Shown: positions 8,846 to 17,735 of the stretch, piece after piece
Numbering within the stretch: position 1 is the first letter of the stretch
Layout of the letters: each line of letters begins with the position of its first letter
Source of the DNA: an uncultured Duncaniella sp.
GTDB taxonomy: Bacteria; Bacteroidota; Bacteroidia; Bacteroidales; Muribaculaceae
Assembly: GCA_910578615.1 (NCBI GenBank)
Contig: CAJTRI010000003.1
Span: 1 to 64,000 of the forward strand
DNA: 64,000 bases
Direction of reading: 5' to 3'
The notes under the pieces: model-generated
The model's input: only the letters and a program-made list of their open reading frames with translations
Told to the model about the DNA's origin: nothing
Databases searched by the model: none
Position numbers and translations under genes: made by a program

Positions 8846-9376
8846 CTAAGCCTTTTGGAGCCTGTTGCGCCGCAGGGCTAAGAATGCGCTGAGTATTATA
8901 GAGAGAACCGACCCCGAGACTATGGCGAGCATGACAAGTTCGGCCACTATGGCTGTGGGGGTGGGGATGAAGTTTGCCTCGATCATCTCGGCGGCCAGCC
9001 CGGCGGCCGCATCCACAAATGTACCCGGAGCCGTACCGGCGAGTGCTGCGACACCCTTGATCTGGGAGAGCACGAAGTCCGGCTCTATCCACTTCATATA
9101 GACCACAAGGGCTGCGCCTGCTATTAGTATGCCGCAGAAGAAAATCACCACTCCCTGCATCCACAGCATCGGGAAAGACGCCGCAGGGCCAAGCTCACGG
9201 TCATAGGAGCGGAGAAAACGGTAGATCACGGCGGGGACTGAAACCATGAGCACGAGGCTCACGAATGACAGCATGGGGACGGTCTGAGCGAAGACGGAGG
9301 CGAAGAACATCGCCACGAGGTAGAGGCCGAAGTAGAAACCGTCGTCGGCCCCGCGACGGTAAGGAGATTTTATCAT
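8846..9376 (-). CDS. DUF4199 family membrane protein
   Basis: Integral membrane protein of unknown function, 176 aa, with about four hydrophobic helices: roughly residues 14-35, 37-52, 71-93 and 140-165. The spacing and the short charged loop SYDREL match DUF4199, which in Bacteroidota commonly precedes the GT2 gene found here 42 nt downstream. Expression is likely from the minus-strand promoter at 9431-9461, which puts the transcript start about 50 nt before the ATG. Confidence 0.8.
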   Translation of the reverse strand: MIKSPYRRGADDGFYFGLYLVAMFFASVFAQTVPMLSFVSLVLMVSVPAVIYRFLRSYDRELGPAASFPMLWMQGVVIFFCGILIAGAALVVYMKWIEPDFVLSQIKGVAALAGTAPGTFVDAAAGLAAEMIEANFIPTPTAIVAELVMLAIVSGSVLSIILSAFLALRRNRLQKA

Positions 9377-9430
9377 GATTGGTCTGTTGTCGGTTTATGG
9401 GGGATGGTGCCCACCGGATTATAAATCCCG

Positions 9431-9477
9431 CAAAGGTACTAATTTTTTGGCAGTTTGTCAAGAAAGACTTAACTTTG
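9431..9477. promoter_or_regulatory. Overlapping divergent promoters for DUF4199 and lptE operons
   Basis: Two Bacteroidota-type promoters overlap. Minus strand: TACCTTTG is the complement of 9431-9438, with TTG at the complement of 9459-9461 (20-nt spacer). Plus strand: TTTG at 9446-9449, 20-nt spacer, TAACTTTG at 9470-9477. The plus -33 box lies inside the minus-strand spacer, so polymerase bound to one should block the other. The plus start site is expected almost on the lptE ATG. Confidence 0.65.
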
Positions 9478-9482
9478 TGGTG

Positions 9483-10001
9483 ATGAAACCGTCGTTATCC
9501 CTTCTCCGCATTCTATCGTTGCTGGCGCTGCTACTTCTCGGCAGCTGCCGCATCAGTTATAAACTCAACGGCGCCGCGATTGACTACAATGTCTATAAGA
9601 CCATCTCGGTCTCACAGTTCCCCATACGTGCGGCGCTGGTATACCCTCCTCTTCAACAGACATTTGAAAACGAACTGCTTGACTATATAACCCGTAACAC
9701 CCGGCTCCGCACCGTAGATACCGGGGGCGACCTCCAAATGGAGGGTGAGATTACCGGCTATTCCCTCTCCCCGCAGGCCGTGACCGAGAATGCCTATGCG
9801 TCACGCACACGTCTGACCATACAGGTGCGAGTCAAATATACCGATAATAAGCAGGAAAACAAGGATATAGACCAGACATTCAGCGCATATCGCGACTTTG
9901 ATTCCTCTGAGATGCTGACCGATGTACAGGATCAGTTGTGTAACGAGATTTCAAAGGAACTTGTAGACCTGATATTCAATGCCACCCTCGGAGACTGGTA
10001 A
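9483..10001 (+). CDS. lptE: LptE-like LPS-assembly lipoprotein
   Basis: 172-aa lipoprotein of the Bacteroidota LptE type, partner of LptD in placing lipopolysaccharide in the outer membrane. Signal peptide with lipobox LGSC (Cys near residue 20). The mature part has the family opening SYKLNGAAIDY and a C-terminal helix with DQLCNEISKELVDLIFN. The ATG at 9483 is only 5 nt past the TAACTTTG box, so the mRNA is probably leaderless or nearly so; no alternative start exists downstream before the signal peptide. The next gene begins 7 nt after its stop and secG follows, a conserved Bacteroidales order. Confidence 0.88.
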   Translation: MKPSLSLLRILSLLALLLLGSCRISYKLNGAAIDYNVYKTISVSQFPIRAALVYPPLQQTFENELLDYITRNTRLRTVDTGGDLQMEGEITGYSLSPQAVTENAYASRTRLTIQVRVKYTDNKQENKDIDQTFSAYRDFDSSEMLTDVQDQLCNEISKELVDLIFNATLGDW

Positions 10002-10008
10002 TCTATCC

Positions 10009-10767
10009 ATGGAGCAGGAGTTGAGAAACATACTTGCCGCGATATCCGACCCGGCTATTCCTGTGAGCGAGGCAGATGTGTCGGTGCTGGCGGAGAAATA
10101 TCCGTTTTTCACGCTTCCGGCGGTCATGCTTATGAGGAGGGACGACGGTTCGCTTTCGTCGGAGGCGCGAGAACGCCTTTTGGAACGTGTGGTGCTGAAC
10201 GCACAGGATCCACAGGCGCTTGCCATACTGTCAGACCCATCCCTGGACGAGTGGACGGACTTCTATCCGGCCTCGGTCAGGGAGGTGACTACGGATAATG
10301 TGATAACACGGTTTCTTGAAACATACGGTCATTCGTCACCAAAGGAAGACGCGCTTCTCGAACGCCTGATATTCAACCCTATCCCCGACTATTCCAGCCT
10401 TCTTGCCAGAGAGGAGGAGACCAGCCTTCCGGAGAAAGTGGATCCGTCAGATACATCGGAGGATGCCATTGTCAATGCCTATATCCTCAGCCGCAAAGGG
10501 GCGGAGCAGCCTGATGCTCCCGAGACCGAGCCTGATGCCGTGGCGCCCATACAGTTTGTCGAACATCCGCAGTCGGCTCCTGCCGAGGACAATACGTCTC
10601 TTACCGAGAGCCTTGCCAAGATATATATCCGTCAGAAAAGATTTGACAAGGCTTTTGAAATTATTCACACTCTAAGTTTGAATAATCCAAAAAAAAGTGC
10701 TTACTTTGCAGACCAATTGCGGTTTCTTAGGAAACTCATGCTTGTGCAGCAGCTTAAAAGTCAATAG
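10009..10767 (+). CDS. Helical-repeat (TPR-like) protein of the lptE-secG locus
   Basis: Soluble 252-aa protein without signal peptide. I chose the ATG at 10009 just after the lptE stop. The N-terminal half is acidic and helical (MEQELRNILAAISDPAIPV). The C-terminus has a single TPR-like unit: LTESLAKIYIRQKRFDKAFE then IIHTLSLNNPKKSAYFADQL. In Bacteroidales a protein of this kind usually sits between lptE and secG, so a link to envelope transport is plausible, but no function can be assigned. Confidence 0.75.
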   Translation: MEQELRNILAAISDPAIPVSEADVSVLAEKYPFFTLPAVMLMRRDDGSLSSEARERLLERVVLNAQDPQALAILSDPSLDEWTDFYPASVREVTTDNVITRFLETYGHSSPKEDALLERLIFNPIPDYSSLLAREEETSLPEKVDPSDTSEDAIVNAYILSRKGAEQPDAPETEPDAVAPIQFVEHPQSAPAEDNTSLTESLAKIYIRQKRFDKAFEIIHTLSLNNPKKSAYFADQLRFLRKLMLVQQLKSQ

Positions 10768-10796
10768 AAAAATTAATAATCAATCATTTAGATATT

Positions 10797-11156
10797 ATGT
10801 ACGTTGTACTCATAGTCCTGACCCTTATCTGCGCGGTGCTTCTTATCTGCGTGGTTCTTGTTCAGAAATCCAAGGGTGGCGGCCTGTCGTCATCATTCGC
10901 AGGTTCCAACCAGATTATGGGCGTCCGCCGCACCAACAGCTTCATCGAGAAGCTCACATGGGGTCTTGCCGGAATAATCTGCCTTCTTGCAATCTCCTCC
11001 ACTTTCTGTATGCCTAAGGCCATCAATGCCAGCCGCTCACGCGTCAGTGCCCCTGTCGCTACCGAACAAACAGTGCCCGCAGACTTCAACACTCCCGCAC
11101 CTGCCGCAGCTCCCGTGGCTCCCGCCCCGTCAGCCGAGACTCCTGCCGGAGAATAA
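10797..11156 (+). CDS. secG: Preprotein translocase subunit SecG
   Basis: SecG of the SecYEG channel, 119 aa. Two membrane helices (about residues 2-22 and 52-70) flank the conserved cytoplasmic loop KSKGGGLSSSFAG. The tail after residue 80 is alanine/proline-rich low complexity ending in APSAETPAGE, longer than in proteobacterial SecG but usual for this phylum. It lies 29 nt after the helical-repeat gene and 105 nt before the MsbA-like exporter. Confidence 0.93.
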   Translation: MYVVLIVLTLICAVLLICVVLVQKSKGGGLSSSFAGSNQIMGVRRTNSFIEKLTWGLAGIICLLAISSTFCMPKAINASRSRVSAPVATEQTVPADFNTPAPAAAPVAPAPSAETPAGE

Positions 11157-11261
11157 ACATCGTACACAAATCCTATATCGGCCCGCTCCGACACGTATTA
11201 TCCCATACGCGTCGGCGTGGGCTTGACTCGCTTATTAACCACACATACCTGACACAGTGAT

Positions 11262-13094
11262 ATGAAAGACTTATGGTGTCTGCTGACGAGATTTGTTCCG
11301 CCATACAGGAAATATCTGGCTCTTAGTATATTTTTCAATTTTCTCGCCGCCTTTCTGACCCTCTTTTCGTTTGCGTTGATTATACCCATTCTTGAAATGC
11401 TTTTCAAGATCAGGGAGGCTGCATATGTCTTCATGCCACTGGGTAGCGCTTCGTTCAAGGATGTAGCTATCAACAACTTCTATTGGGCCACGCAGGAATG
11501 TATCCTTCGTCACGGGCCTGTCGGAACCCTTGCCGTCCTTGCCGCCCTGCTGGTCATCATGACGGGTTTCAAGACAGGAGCGACTTATCTCAGCAATTAC
11601 TTTGTAATACCCATGAGGGCGGGAATAGTGCGTGACATACGCAACTTCGTATATGACAAGATAGTGACCCTGCCCATATCCTATTTTACTTCTGAACGCA
11701 AGGGCGATGTCATGGCCCGTATGACCGGCGATGTGGCCGAGATAGAGAACTCCATAATGTCCTCTCTCGAAATGCTTTTCAAAGACCCGGTGATGATTAT
11801 CGTCTGCCTCAGTATGATGATTGTTATATCATGGCAGCTGACTCTATTTGTACTCGTCCTTCTCCCTATTGCCGGAATGGTGATGGGGCGTGTGGGCAAG
11901 AGGCTGAAAAGGAAGTCGTTGCAGGGACAGAACCAGTGGGGTGTGCTGATGAGCTATATAGAGGAGACGCTTGGCGGACTGCGTATCATCAAGGCATTCA
12001 ACGCCGAGGGCAAGGTGGCTGACCGTTTCCATGCTGGAAACCAGTTGTATTTCCGCATCACTCGCTCAGTGCAGCGCCGTCAGTCTCTGGCCCATCCGAT
12101 GAGCGAGCTGCTTGGAACCGCTACGATAGCCATAGTGCTTGTTTTTGGCGGCACGCTTATACTCTCGGGATCGTCATCGATGAACGCCGCCTCGTTCATC
12201 TACTATATGGTGATATTCTACTCCATCATCAATCCTGCCAAAGACCTCTCCAAGGCGGCATACAATATCCAGAAAGGCCTTGCATCCATGCAGCGTGTGG
12301 ATGCGCTCCTTGACGCAGAGAATCCCATAAAGGATCCTGAAACCCCCGAGACGATAGAGAATTTCAACGGTGAGATAGTATATGATAATGTGACGTTCGG
12401 CTACGAGCCGGGCATTCCCGTGGTGGAGAACATCAATCTATCCATCCGTCCGGGCGAGACCGTGGCCCTTGTGGGACAGAGCGGCAGCGGCAAGTCCACG
12501 CTTGCCGACCTTGTGCCTCGTTTCTATGACATACAGGAAGGTTCCATCAGTATTGACGGTAAGGATATCCGCAGTCTGCGTGTGAAGGATCTCCGTTCGC
12601 TTATGGGCAACGTCAATCAGGAAGCAATCCTGTTCAATGACACCATATTCAACAATATCGCGTTCGGGGTGGAGAACGCCACTCTTGACCAGGTTGTCGA
12701 GGCGGCCAAGATTGCCAATGCCCATGAGTTCATAATGGCTACGGAGAACGGATACAACACATGTATCGGAGACCGTGGCTGCCGTCTGTCAGGAGGGCAG
12801 CGCCAGCGTCTGTCAATAGCGCGTGCCATCCTTAAAAATCCGCCTGTTCTGATTCTTGACGAGGCCACATCGGCTCTTGACAGCGAGAGCGAGAAGGTGG
12901 TTCAGGAGGCTCTCGAACGTCTTATGGCCAACCGTACCACCCTTGTCATAGCCCATCGCCTGTCCACCATCAAGAATGCGTCGCAGATATGCGTGCTTCA
13001 CGAAGGCCGCATAGTGGAGCGGGGCACGCATGACGAGTTGCTTGCGTTGAACGGCTATTACACACGTCTTGTGGAGATGCAGTCTATGGGATAG
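11262..13094 (+). CDS. MsbA-like ABC exporter (fused permease/ATPase)
   Basis: Half-size ABC exporter, 610 aa, acting as a homodimer in the inner membrane. The N-terminal transmembrane domain has six helices up to about residue 320, with coupling sequence RKGDVMARMTGDVAEIENS. The ATPase domain has Walker A GQSGSGKST, signature LSGGQRQRLSIARA, Walker B VLILDEATSALDSES and switch His in IAHRLST. Location after lptE and secG favours lipid A/LPS flipping, but other lipids or drugs are possible. A very long hairpin at 13112-13170 ends the transcript. Confidence 0.9.
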   Translation: MKDLWCLLTRFVPPYRKYLALSIFFNFLAAFLTLFSFALIIPILEMLFKIREAAYVFMPLGSASFKDVAINNFYWATQECILRHGPVGTLAVLAALLVIMTGFKTGATYLSNYFVIPMRAGIVRDIRNFVYDKIVTLPISYFTSERKGDVMARMTGDVAEIENSIMSSLEMLFKDPVMIIVCLSMMIVISWQLTLFVLVLLPIAGMVMGRVGKRLKRKSLQGQNQWGVLMSYIEETLGGLRIIKAFNAEGKVADRFHAGNQLYFRITRSVQRRQSLAHPMSELLGTATIAIVLVFGGTLILSGSSSMNAASFIYYMVIFYSIINPAKDLSKAAYNIQKGLASMQRVDALLDAENPIKDPETPETIENFNGEIVYDNVTFGYEPGIPVVENINLSIRPGETVALVGQSGSGKSTLADLVPRFYDIQEGSISIDGKDIRSLRVKDLRSLMGNVNQEAILFNDTIFNNIAFGVENATLDQVVEAAKIANAHEFIMATENGYNTCIGDRGCRLSGGQRQRLSIARAILKNPPVLILDEATSALDSESEKVVQEALERLMANRTTLVIAHRLSTIKNASQICVLHEGRIVERGTHDELLALNGYYTRLVEMQSMG

Positions 13095-13111
13095 CGGCTT
13101 CCGTCAGAGCA

Positions 13112-13170
13112 GTCATAAACCATCACGTCCCGCCGACAAACTTTGTCGGCGGGACGTGATGGTTTATGAC
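13112..13170. terminator. Bidirectional hairpin between convergent genes
   Basis: Perfect inverted repeat: a 29-nt left arm at 13112-13140, one central base (C at 13141), and a fully complementary right arm at 13142-13170. It lies between the convergent exporter and DUF6155 genes, so it probably stops transcription both ways, although no long T tract follows. In RNA a few of the innermost pairs must open to make a loop. Confidence 0.75.
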
Positions 13171-13196
13171 ATTTCTCGTTGTGTTGAGACCTATCC

Positions 13197-13718
13197 TTAT
13201 GAGTATGTCCTGATTACCTTCTTCATCTCTGCCCTGAGGTGGTTGTTATATAGCCCGATGCGCTCATCCATAGAGTCAACGGCCTTTGACAGTCTGGGGA
13301 GATATTCGTCAAGCATTCTGTGGGCGGCAAGAAATGCCAGCGTCTCCGAGAGATAGTTTATAGCCTGTCCGTTGACGGCTGAGGGCAGAAAGTCTTCACT
13401 GCCTATGCGGGTGAACTCTGTGGCGATGTGTATCATCAGCCTTCCGAGATATTCGTCATCAGGTTCAAAGACCTTGAATCGTCTGACGGCGCCGCGTATG
13501 GACGACATCCTTGGTCGGTAGGCTCCGCGCCGGAATCGGCGTATCTCTTTGGTTGCCAGATTCTCATATTCACCCAGCTTGGCGTCAAGGTTCGGCTCGG
13601 CATAAAAGTCGAGCAGTTCCTTGGCGTCCTTGCTTTTTGAGTAGACATCGAGAATGAGCTGGCGCAGTTCCGGCTCACCGAATCCTGCGATGGCTTTCTT
13701 GACGGTGGTTTTTGACAC
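13197..13718 (-). CDS. DUF6155 family protein, GTG start
   Basis: Small soluble basic protein of unknown function, 173 aa, all-helical by appearance. The opening SKTTVKKAIAGFGEPELRQL and the following LILDVYSKSKDAKELLDFY fit the DUF6155 family. Translation must begin at GTG (13718), because there is no in-frame ATG between it and the dsbD stop 18 nt upstream. Co-transcription with dsbD is likely. Confidence 0.7.
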   Translation of the reverse strand: MSKTTVKKAIAGFGEPELRQLILDVYSKSKDAKELLDFYAEPNLDAKLGEYENLATKEIRRFRRGAYRPRMSSIRGAVRRFKVFEPDDEYLGRLMIHIATEFTRIGSEDFLPSAVNGQAINYLSETLAFLAAHRMLDEYLPRLSKAVDSMDERIGLYNNHLRAEMKKVIRTYS

Positions 13719-13736
13719 AGTCTTTGCGTGATGGAT

Positions 13737-15779
13737 TTACTTGTATCCCTTGATGCCTTTTTCGAGGAAGGCGGCGAAGGAGGGTATATTCTCGTCATAT
13801 GAGAACGGCCCTGACAACAGTTCGCCAGCATCGTTAAGGATCACGTAGTAAGGTTGTGCGTTGGCATTGAACTTTGAGCGTTGCAGGTAGCTCCATTTGT
13901 CGCCATAGGTGTGGAGGGTGACCTCCTTGCCATATTCGGTGACGGTCATAGGCGATGGGAGCGGAGCCTTTTCATCAACCATAAGCTTGATGACTACGAA
14001 GTTGTCGTTAATCATTGTCTTGATGTTGGAGTCGTCCAGCACGGCGCCTTCCATCTTGCGGCAGTTGACGCATCCGTGGCCCGAGAAGTCTATTAGCACC
14101 GGCTTGCCTTCGCGGACTCCGGCACGCATTCCCTCCTCGAAGTCGTCATATTCGTGGAAACTTTCTCCATATAGGTTGAAATCCTGTGTATAGAGCGGGG
14201 GAACGAAGGCGCTCACGCCTTTGAGCGGCGCGCCCCAGAGGCCCGGGATGAGGTAGACTGTGAATGAGAGCGAGGCCAGTGCGAGGAAGAAACGGAACAC
14301 TCCGATGCTCGAATCAGCCGGCCCGTAGTGAGAGAAATTGAATTTGCCCAACAGGTAGAGTCCGAGAAGGAGGAACATGACTATCCAAAGGGCCAGGAAG
14401 GCTTCGCGGTCAAGCAGGTGCCATCCGTAGGCGAGGTCGGCAACAGAGAGGAATTTGAGCGACAGGGCGAGTTCGACAAAGCCGAGCACCACTTTGAGGG
14501 TGTTCATCCATCCGCCTGAACGTGGAGCGGATTGGAGCATGGTGGGGAACATGGCGAAGAGCATGAACGGAAGGGCAAGCGCGGTGGAGAATCCGAGCAT
14601 GCCTATGGCCGGGCCCCAGACATTGCCCATCGATGCGGCTTCTACAAGCAGGGTGCCGATGATAGGGCCGGTACAAGAGAAGGATACGAGGGTGAGGGTG
14701 AAGGCCATGAAGAAGATGGAGAGAAGGCCGGAGGTTTTCTCGGCGGTAGCGTCCATGCGGTTGCTCCACGAAGACGGCAGCTTTATCTCGAAGGCTCCGA
14801 AGAAGGAGATGGCGAAGACAACGAGGAGAAGGAAGAAGATGATATTGCATGTGGCCGATGTGGATAGCGCGTTGAGAGAACTTGCTCCGAATAGGCCTGT
14901 GATGATGAGGCCGAGGGCCACGTAGATTACTATGATGGAGATGCCATAGGTGCAGGCATCGGTGATTGACTTGCGGCGGTCTTGCCCTTTTTTGAGGAAG
15001 AAGCTGACGGTCATGGGTATCATGGGCCATACGCATGGAGTGAAGAGTGCCACGAGTCCTCCGAGGAAGCAGGTCAGGAAGATATACAGCAAGGATTTGC
15101 CGGCAATGTTTCCCTCATCGTTGTTATCAGAGAAGGTCACGGGTGCCCATAGGTCGGACTGGGCCTTGGTCATAGTCGTGGAGACCGAGTCGGCGGCCAT
15201 AGTGGCGGCCACGGTGTCATTATTGACGGCCGTGTCTGCCGGAAGAGAGTCCTCGGTCTTCTTCTCCTCCTCTTTTTTGACCTCTTCCTTCACAGGCTCG
15301 GGAGTTTCGGCCTTGACCTTGGCAGATCCTGTGAAGCTGAACGATTCACGAGAGGGCGGTATGCAGTTCTGGTCGTTGCAGGCTCCGTAGGTGAGAGCCA
15401 CGTCTATGGCAAACTCCGGCTTGGTGGCGGTGAACTTCTGGGTCAGCGTCACCGATCCTGTCCACCATGTCAGTTCCATCTCGAACATCTCGTCCATTTC
15501 TCGATGTGGCTTCTGTGAGGGAATCGGCTTCCCGTCGAGTCTGACGCCGTCAGTCTTAGGGAATGTGATTACAAGCGGCTGCGGGCCCTCTCCCTCGGCA
15601 AAGTCGGAGGAATAGAGATGCCAGCCGGCATCAACAGACGCTTTGAGGACTATCTCGCCGGTGGCATCACCGGTCATTTTCAATGAAGACTCCCATTTTA
15701 CGGGCTTCATGATCTGGGCGTTGAGGCCTGTCAGGGCCGCAAACAGAGCGATGAACAGTAAGGAAATGCGTTTTGCCAT
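13737..15779 (-). CDS. dsbD: Thiol:disulfide interchange protein DsbD
   Basis: 680-aa three-part DsbD carrying reducing power from cytoplasmic thioredoxin to periplasmic partners. After a signal peptide, the N-terminal domain carries the redox Cys pair in YGACNDQNC near residue 140. A low-complexity Glu/Lys linker follows, then eight hydrophobic helices (about 230-500) with the conserved FLGGLVALFTPCVWPMIP (first membrane Cys) and FSCTGPI (second). The C-terminal thioredoxin domain has GHGCVNCRKME. The ATG at 15779 is preferred because the signal peptide starts there; the frame runs on to 15830. A TAATTTTG box on the minus strand (complement of 15803-15810) lies about 24 nt upstream. Confidence 0.93.
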   Translation of the reverse strand: MAKRISLLFIALFAALTGLNAQIMKPVKWESSLKMTGDATGEIVLKASVDAGWHLYSSDFAEGEGPQPLVITFPKTDGVRLDGKPIPSQKPHREMDEMFEMELTWWTGSVTLTQKFTATKPEFAIDVALTYGACNDQNCIPPSRESFSFTGSAKVKAETPEPVKEEVKKEEEKKTEDSLPADTAVNNDTVAATMAADSVSTTMTKAQSDLWAPVTFSDNNDEGNIAGKSLLYIFLTCFLGGLVALFTPCVWPMIPMTVSFFLKKGQDRRKSITDACTYGISIIVIYVALGLIITGLFGASSLNALSTSATCNIIFFLLLVVFAISFFGAFEIKLPSSWSNRMDATAEKTSGLLSIFFMAFTLTLVSFSCTGPIIGTLLVEAASMGNVWGPAIGMLGFSTALALPFMLFAMFPTMLQSAPRSGGWMNTLKVVLGFVELALSLKFLSVADLAYGWHLLDREAFLALWIVMFLLLGLYLLGKFNFSHYGPADSSIGVFRFFLALASLSFTVYLIPGLWGAPLKGVSAFVPPLYTQDFNLYGESFHEYDDFEEGMRAGVREGKPVLIDFSGHGCVNCRKMEGAVLDDSNIKTMINDNFVVIKLMVDEKAPLPSPMTVTEYGKEVTLHTYGDKWSYLQRSKFNANAQPYYVILNDAGELLSGPFSYDENIPSFAAFLEKGIKGYK

Positions 15780-15914
15780 AATGAATTCATTGTATATGGT
15801 CACAAAATTAATGAAAATATTTGAATTCACTTTAATTTAGGCTGTTATATTGACAGTAATGGAATTATTCTCAAAAAAGTGGGCTTTTCGGGCCGTTTTT
15901 CCACCACGAAATGT

Positions 15915-15922
15915 TAACTTTG
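15915..15922 (+). promoter_or_regulatory. Promoter -7 box for yqeY
   Basis: TAACTTTG at 15915-15922, 29 nt before the yqeY ATG, matches the Bacteroidota TAnnTTTG consensus. The expected -33 TTTG is not clear in the T-rich stretch upstream. Confidence 0.5.
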
Positions 15923-15951
15923 CGGAATAAAACAGACTGAATCGCGAAAAC

Positions 15952-16404
15952 ATGGATTTATTTGAAAGAATATCGGCCGATATAAAGGCTGCGATGCTTG
16001 CCCGTGAGAAAGTGAGGCTCGAGACCTTGCGCGGCATAAAGAAGGAGTTTCTTGAAGCCAAAACCGCTAAGGGAGGTGATGGCTCTCTGTCAGACGAGGC
16101 TGCGCTGAAAATCCTTGCCAAGATGGCCAAGCAGCGCAAGGAGACTGCCATGATTTATGATGAGCAGAACCGTATCGACCTGCGCGACAACGAACTGGCC
16201 GAGGCTGCGGTCATAGAGGAGTATCTTCCCAAGCAGCTTGACGACGAGGAACTTACAGCCGAGATCGAGAAGATCATAGCACAGGTGGGCGCCACATCTC
16301 CCAAGGAAATGGGAAAGGTGATGGGTGTCGCGTCAAAGGCTCTCTCGGGACGGGCTGACGGCAAGGCCGTTTCGGCCAAGGTGAAAGAACTTCTCAATAA
16401 ATAA
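15952..16404 (+). CDS. GatB/YqeY domain protein
   Basis: YqeY family protein, 150 aa, resembling the tail domain of GatB, the tRNA-dependent amidotransferase subunit. Family landmarks: DLFERISADIKAAMLARE at the N-terminus, EEYLPKQLDDEEL near residue 90 and the closing GRADGKAVSAKVKELL. Its own function is unsettled; a role around tRNA or amidation is commonly assumed. It lies 15 nt upstream of serS, so co-expression with tRNA charging is likely. Confidence 0.92.
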   Translation: MDLFERISADIKAAMLAREKVRLETLRGIKKEFLEAKTAKGGDGSLSDEAALKILAKMAKQRKETAMIYDEQNRIDLRDNELAEAAVIEEYLPKQLDDEELTAEIEKIIAQVGATSPKEMGKVMGVASKALSGRADGKAVSAKVKELLNK

Positions 16405-16419
16405 CAAAACACACAGCAT

Positions 16420-17691
16420 ATGCTCACTTTACAACAGATAAAGGAAGACCCGGCGAGAATCATCGCACGTCTCGCCGTCAAGGGTTTTGACGGCAAGCAG
16501 GGGGTCAACGATGTGATTGACTTTGACGAAGAACGTAAGAACCTTCAATTCCAAAGTGACAATCTCGGCGCAACCCTCAAAAAGAAGGCCGACTCGATAG
16601 GCCGGCTCATGAAGGAAGGGCGCCGCGAAGAGGCGGAAGAGGCCAAGAAGGAAGTGGCAGAGATAAAGGAACAGCAGAAGGAGCTGAACGACCGTCTCGT
16701 CATGACCGAGAAGGCCATCCGCGACATACTCCTCGGGATGCCGAACATTCCCTGTGACGCTGTTCCCGAAGGCAGGACTGCCGAGGACAACGTTGTCGAG
16801 AAGACCGGCGGAGAGATGCCGGCCCTTCCCGCTGACGCGCTTCCCCACTGGGATCTCGCCAAGAAGTACAATCTCATAGACTTCGAGCTTGGGGTGAAGA
16901 TAACAGGGCCGGGATTCCCTGTCTATATAGGCAAGGGAGCAAGATTGCAGCGCGCCCTCATCCAGTTTTTCCTCGACCGTGCCGGAGAGGCTGGCTATCT
17001 TGAAGTGCAGCCCCCCTACGTGGTCAACGAGGCCTCGGGTTATGGCACAGGCCAGCTTCCCGACAAGGAGGGACAGATGTATTATATCAACGAGGACAAT
17101 CTGTATCTTATCCCCACCGCCGAAGTCCCCGTCACCAATCTTTATCGTGACGTCATAATCCCGGCAGATAAACTTCCGGTCAAGAATTGTGCCTACTCCG
17201 CATGTTTCCGCCGCGAGGCCGGCAGCTACGGCAAGGATGTACGCGGTCTCAACCGTCTGCACCAGTTTGACAAGGTGGAGATCGTGCGCATCGAGAAGCC
17301 CGAAGACTCATATGCGGCTCTTGAAGAGATGAAGGCCCACGTGCAGGGACTTCTTGAAAGCCTCGGACTTCCTTGGCACATCCTGCGTCTGTGTGGCGGC
17401 GATATGAGCTTCACTTCATCAATCACTTTTGATTTCGAGGTTTACTCCGCAGCACAGGGCCGCTGGCTGGAAGTGTCATCGGTATCTAATTTCGAGACCT
17501 ATCAGGCCAACCGTCTGAAATGCCGTTATCGCGGAGAGGACAAGAAGACGCATCTCTGCCATACGCTCAACGGCTCGGCTCTCGCCCTGCCCCGTATCAT
17601 GGCTGCCATTCTTGAAAACAACCAGACCCCCGAGGGTATCGTTGTCCCCGAATGTCTGCGCCGTTATACAGGGTTTGACATCATCAACTAA
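16420..17691 (+). CDS. serS: Seryl-tRNA synthetase
   Basis: Class II synthetase charging tRNA-Ser, 423 aa, normal length. The first ~105 residues form the long antiparallel coiled-coil arm (rich in E, K, Q). The catalytic core follows, with the TAEVPVTNLYRD substrate loop, motif 2 FRREAGSYGKDVRGLNRLHQ and motif 3 with the glycine-serine-arginine-type ending near LNGSALALPRIMAAILEN. Situated between yqeY (15 nt) and rbfA (44 nt), all rightward. Confidence 0.97.
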   Translation: MLTLQQIKEDPARIIARLAVKGFDGKQGVNDVIDFDEERKNLQFQSDNLGATLKKKADSIGRLMKEGRREEAEEAKKEVAEIKEQQKELNDRLVMTEKAIRDILLGMPNIPCDAVPEGRTAEDNVVEKTGGEMPALPADALPHWDLAKKYNLIDFELGVKITGPGFPVYIGKGARLQRALIQFFLDRAGEAGYLEVQPPYVVNEASGYGTGQLPDKEGQMYYINEDNLYLIPTAEVPVTNLYRDVIIPADKLPVKNCAYSACFRREAGSYGKDVRGLNRLHQFDKVEIVRIEKPEDSYAALEEMKAHVQGLLESLGLPWHILRLCGGDMSFTSSITFDFEVYSAAQGRWLEVSSVSNFETYQANRLKCRYRGEDKKTHLCHTLNGSALALPRIMAAILENNQTPEGIVVPECLRRYTGFDIIN

Positions 17692-17735
17692 TCCGGCTTC
17701 CCGGACGTTGTAACCACAGACAAACTTATAAAAAT

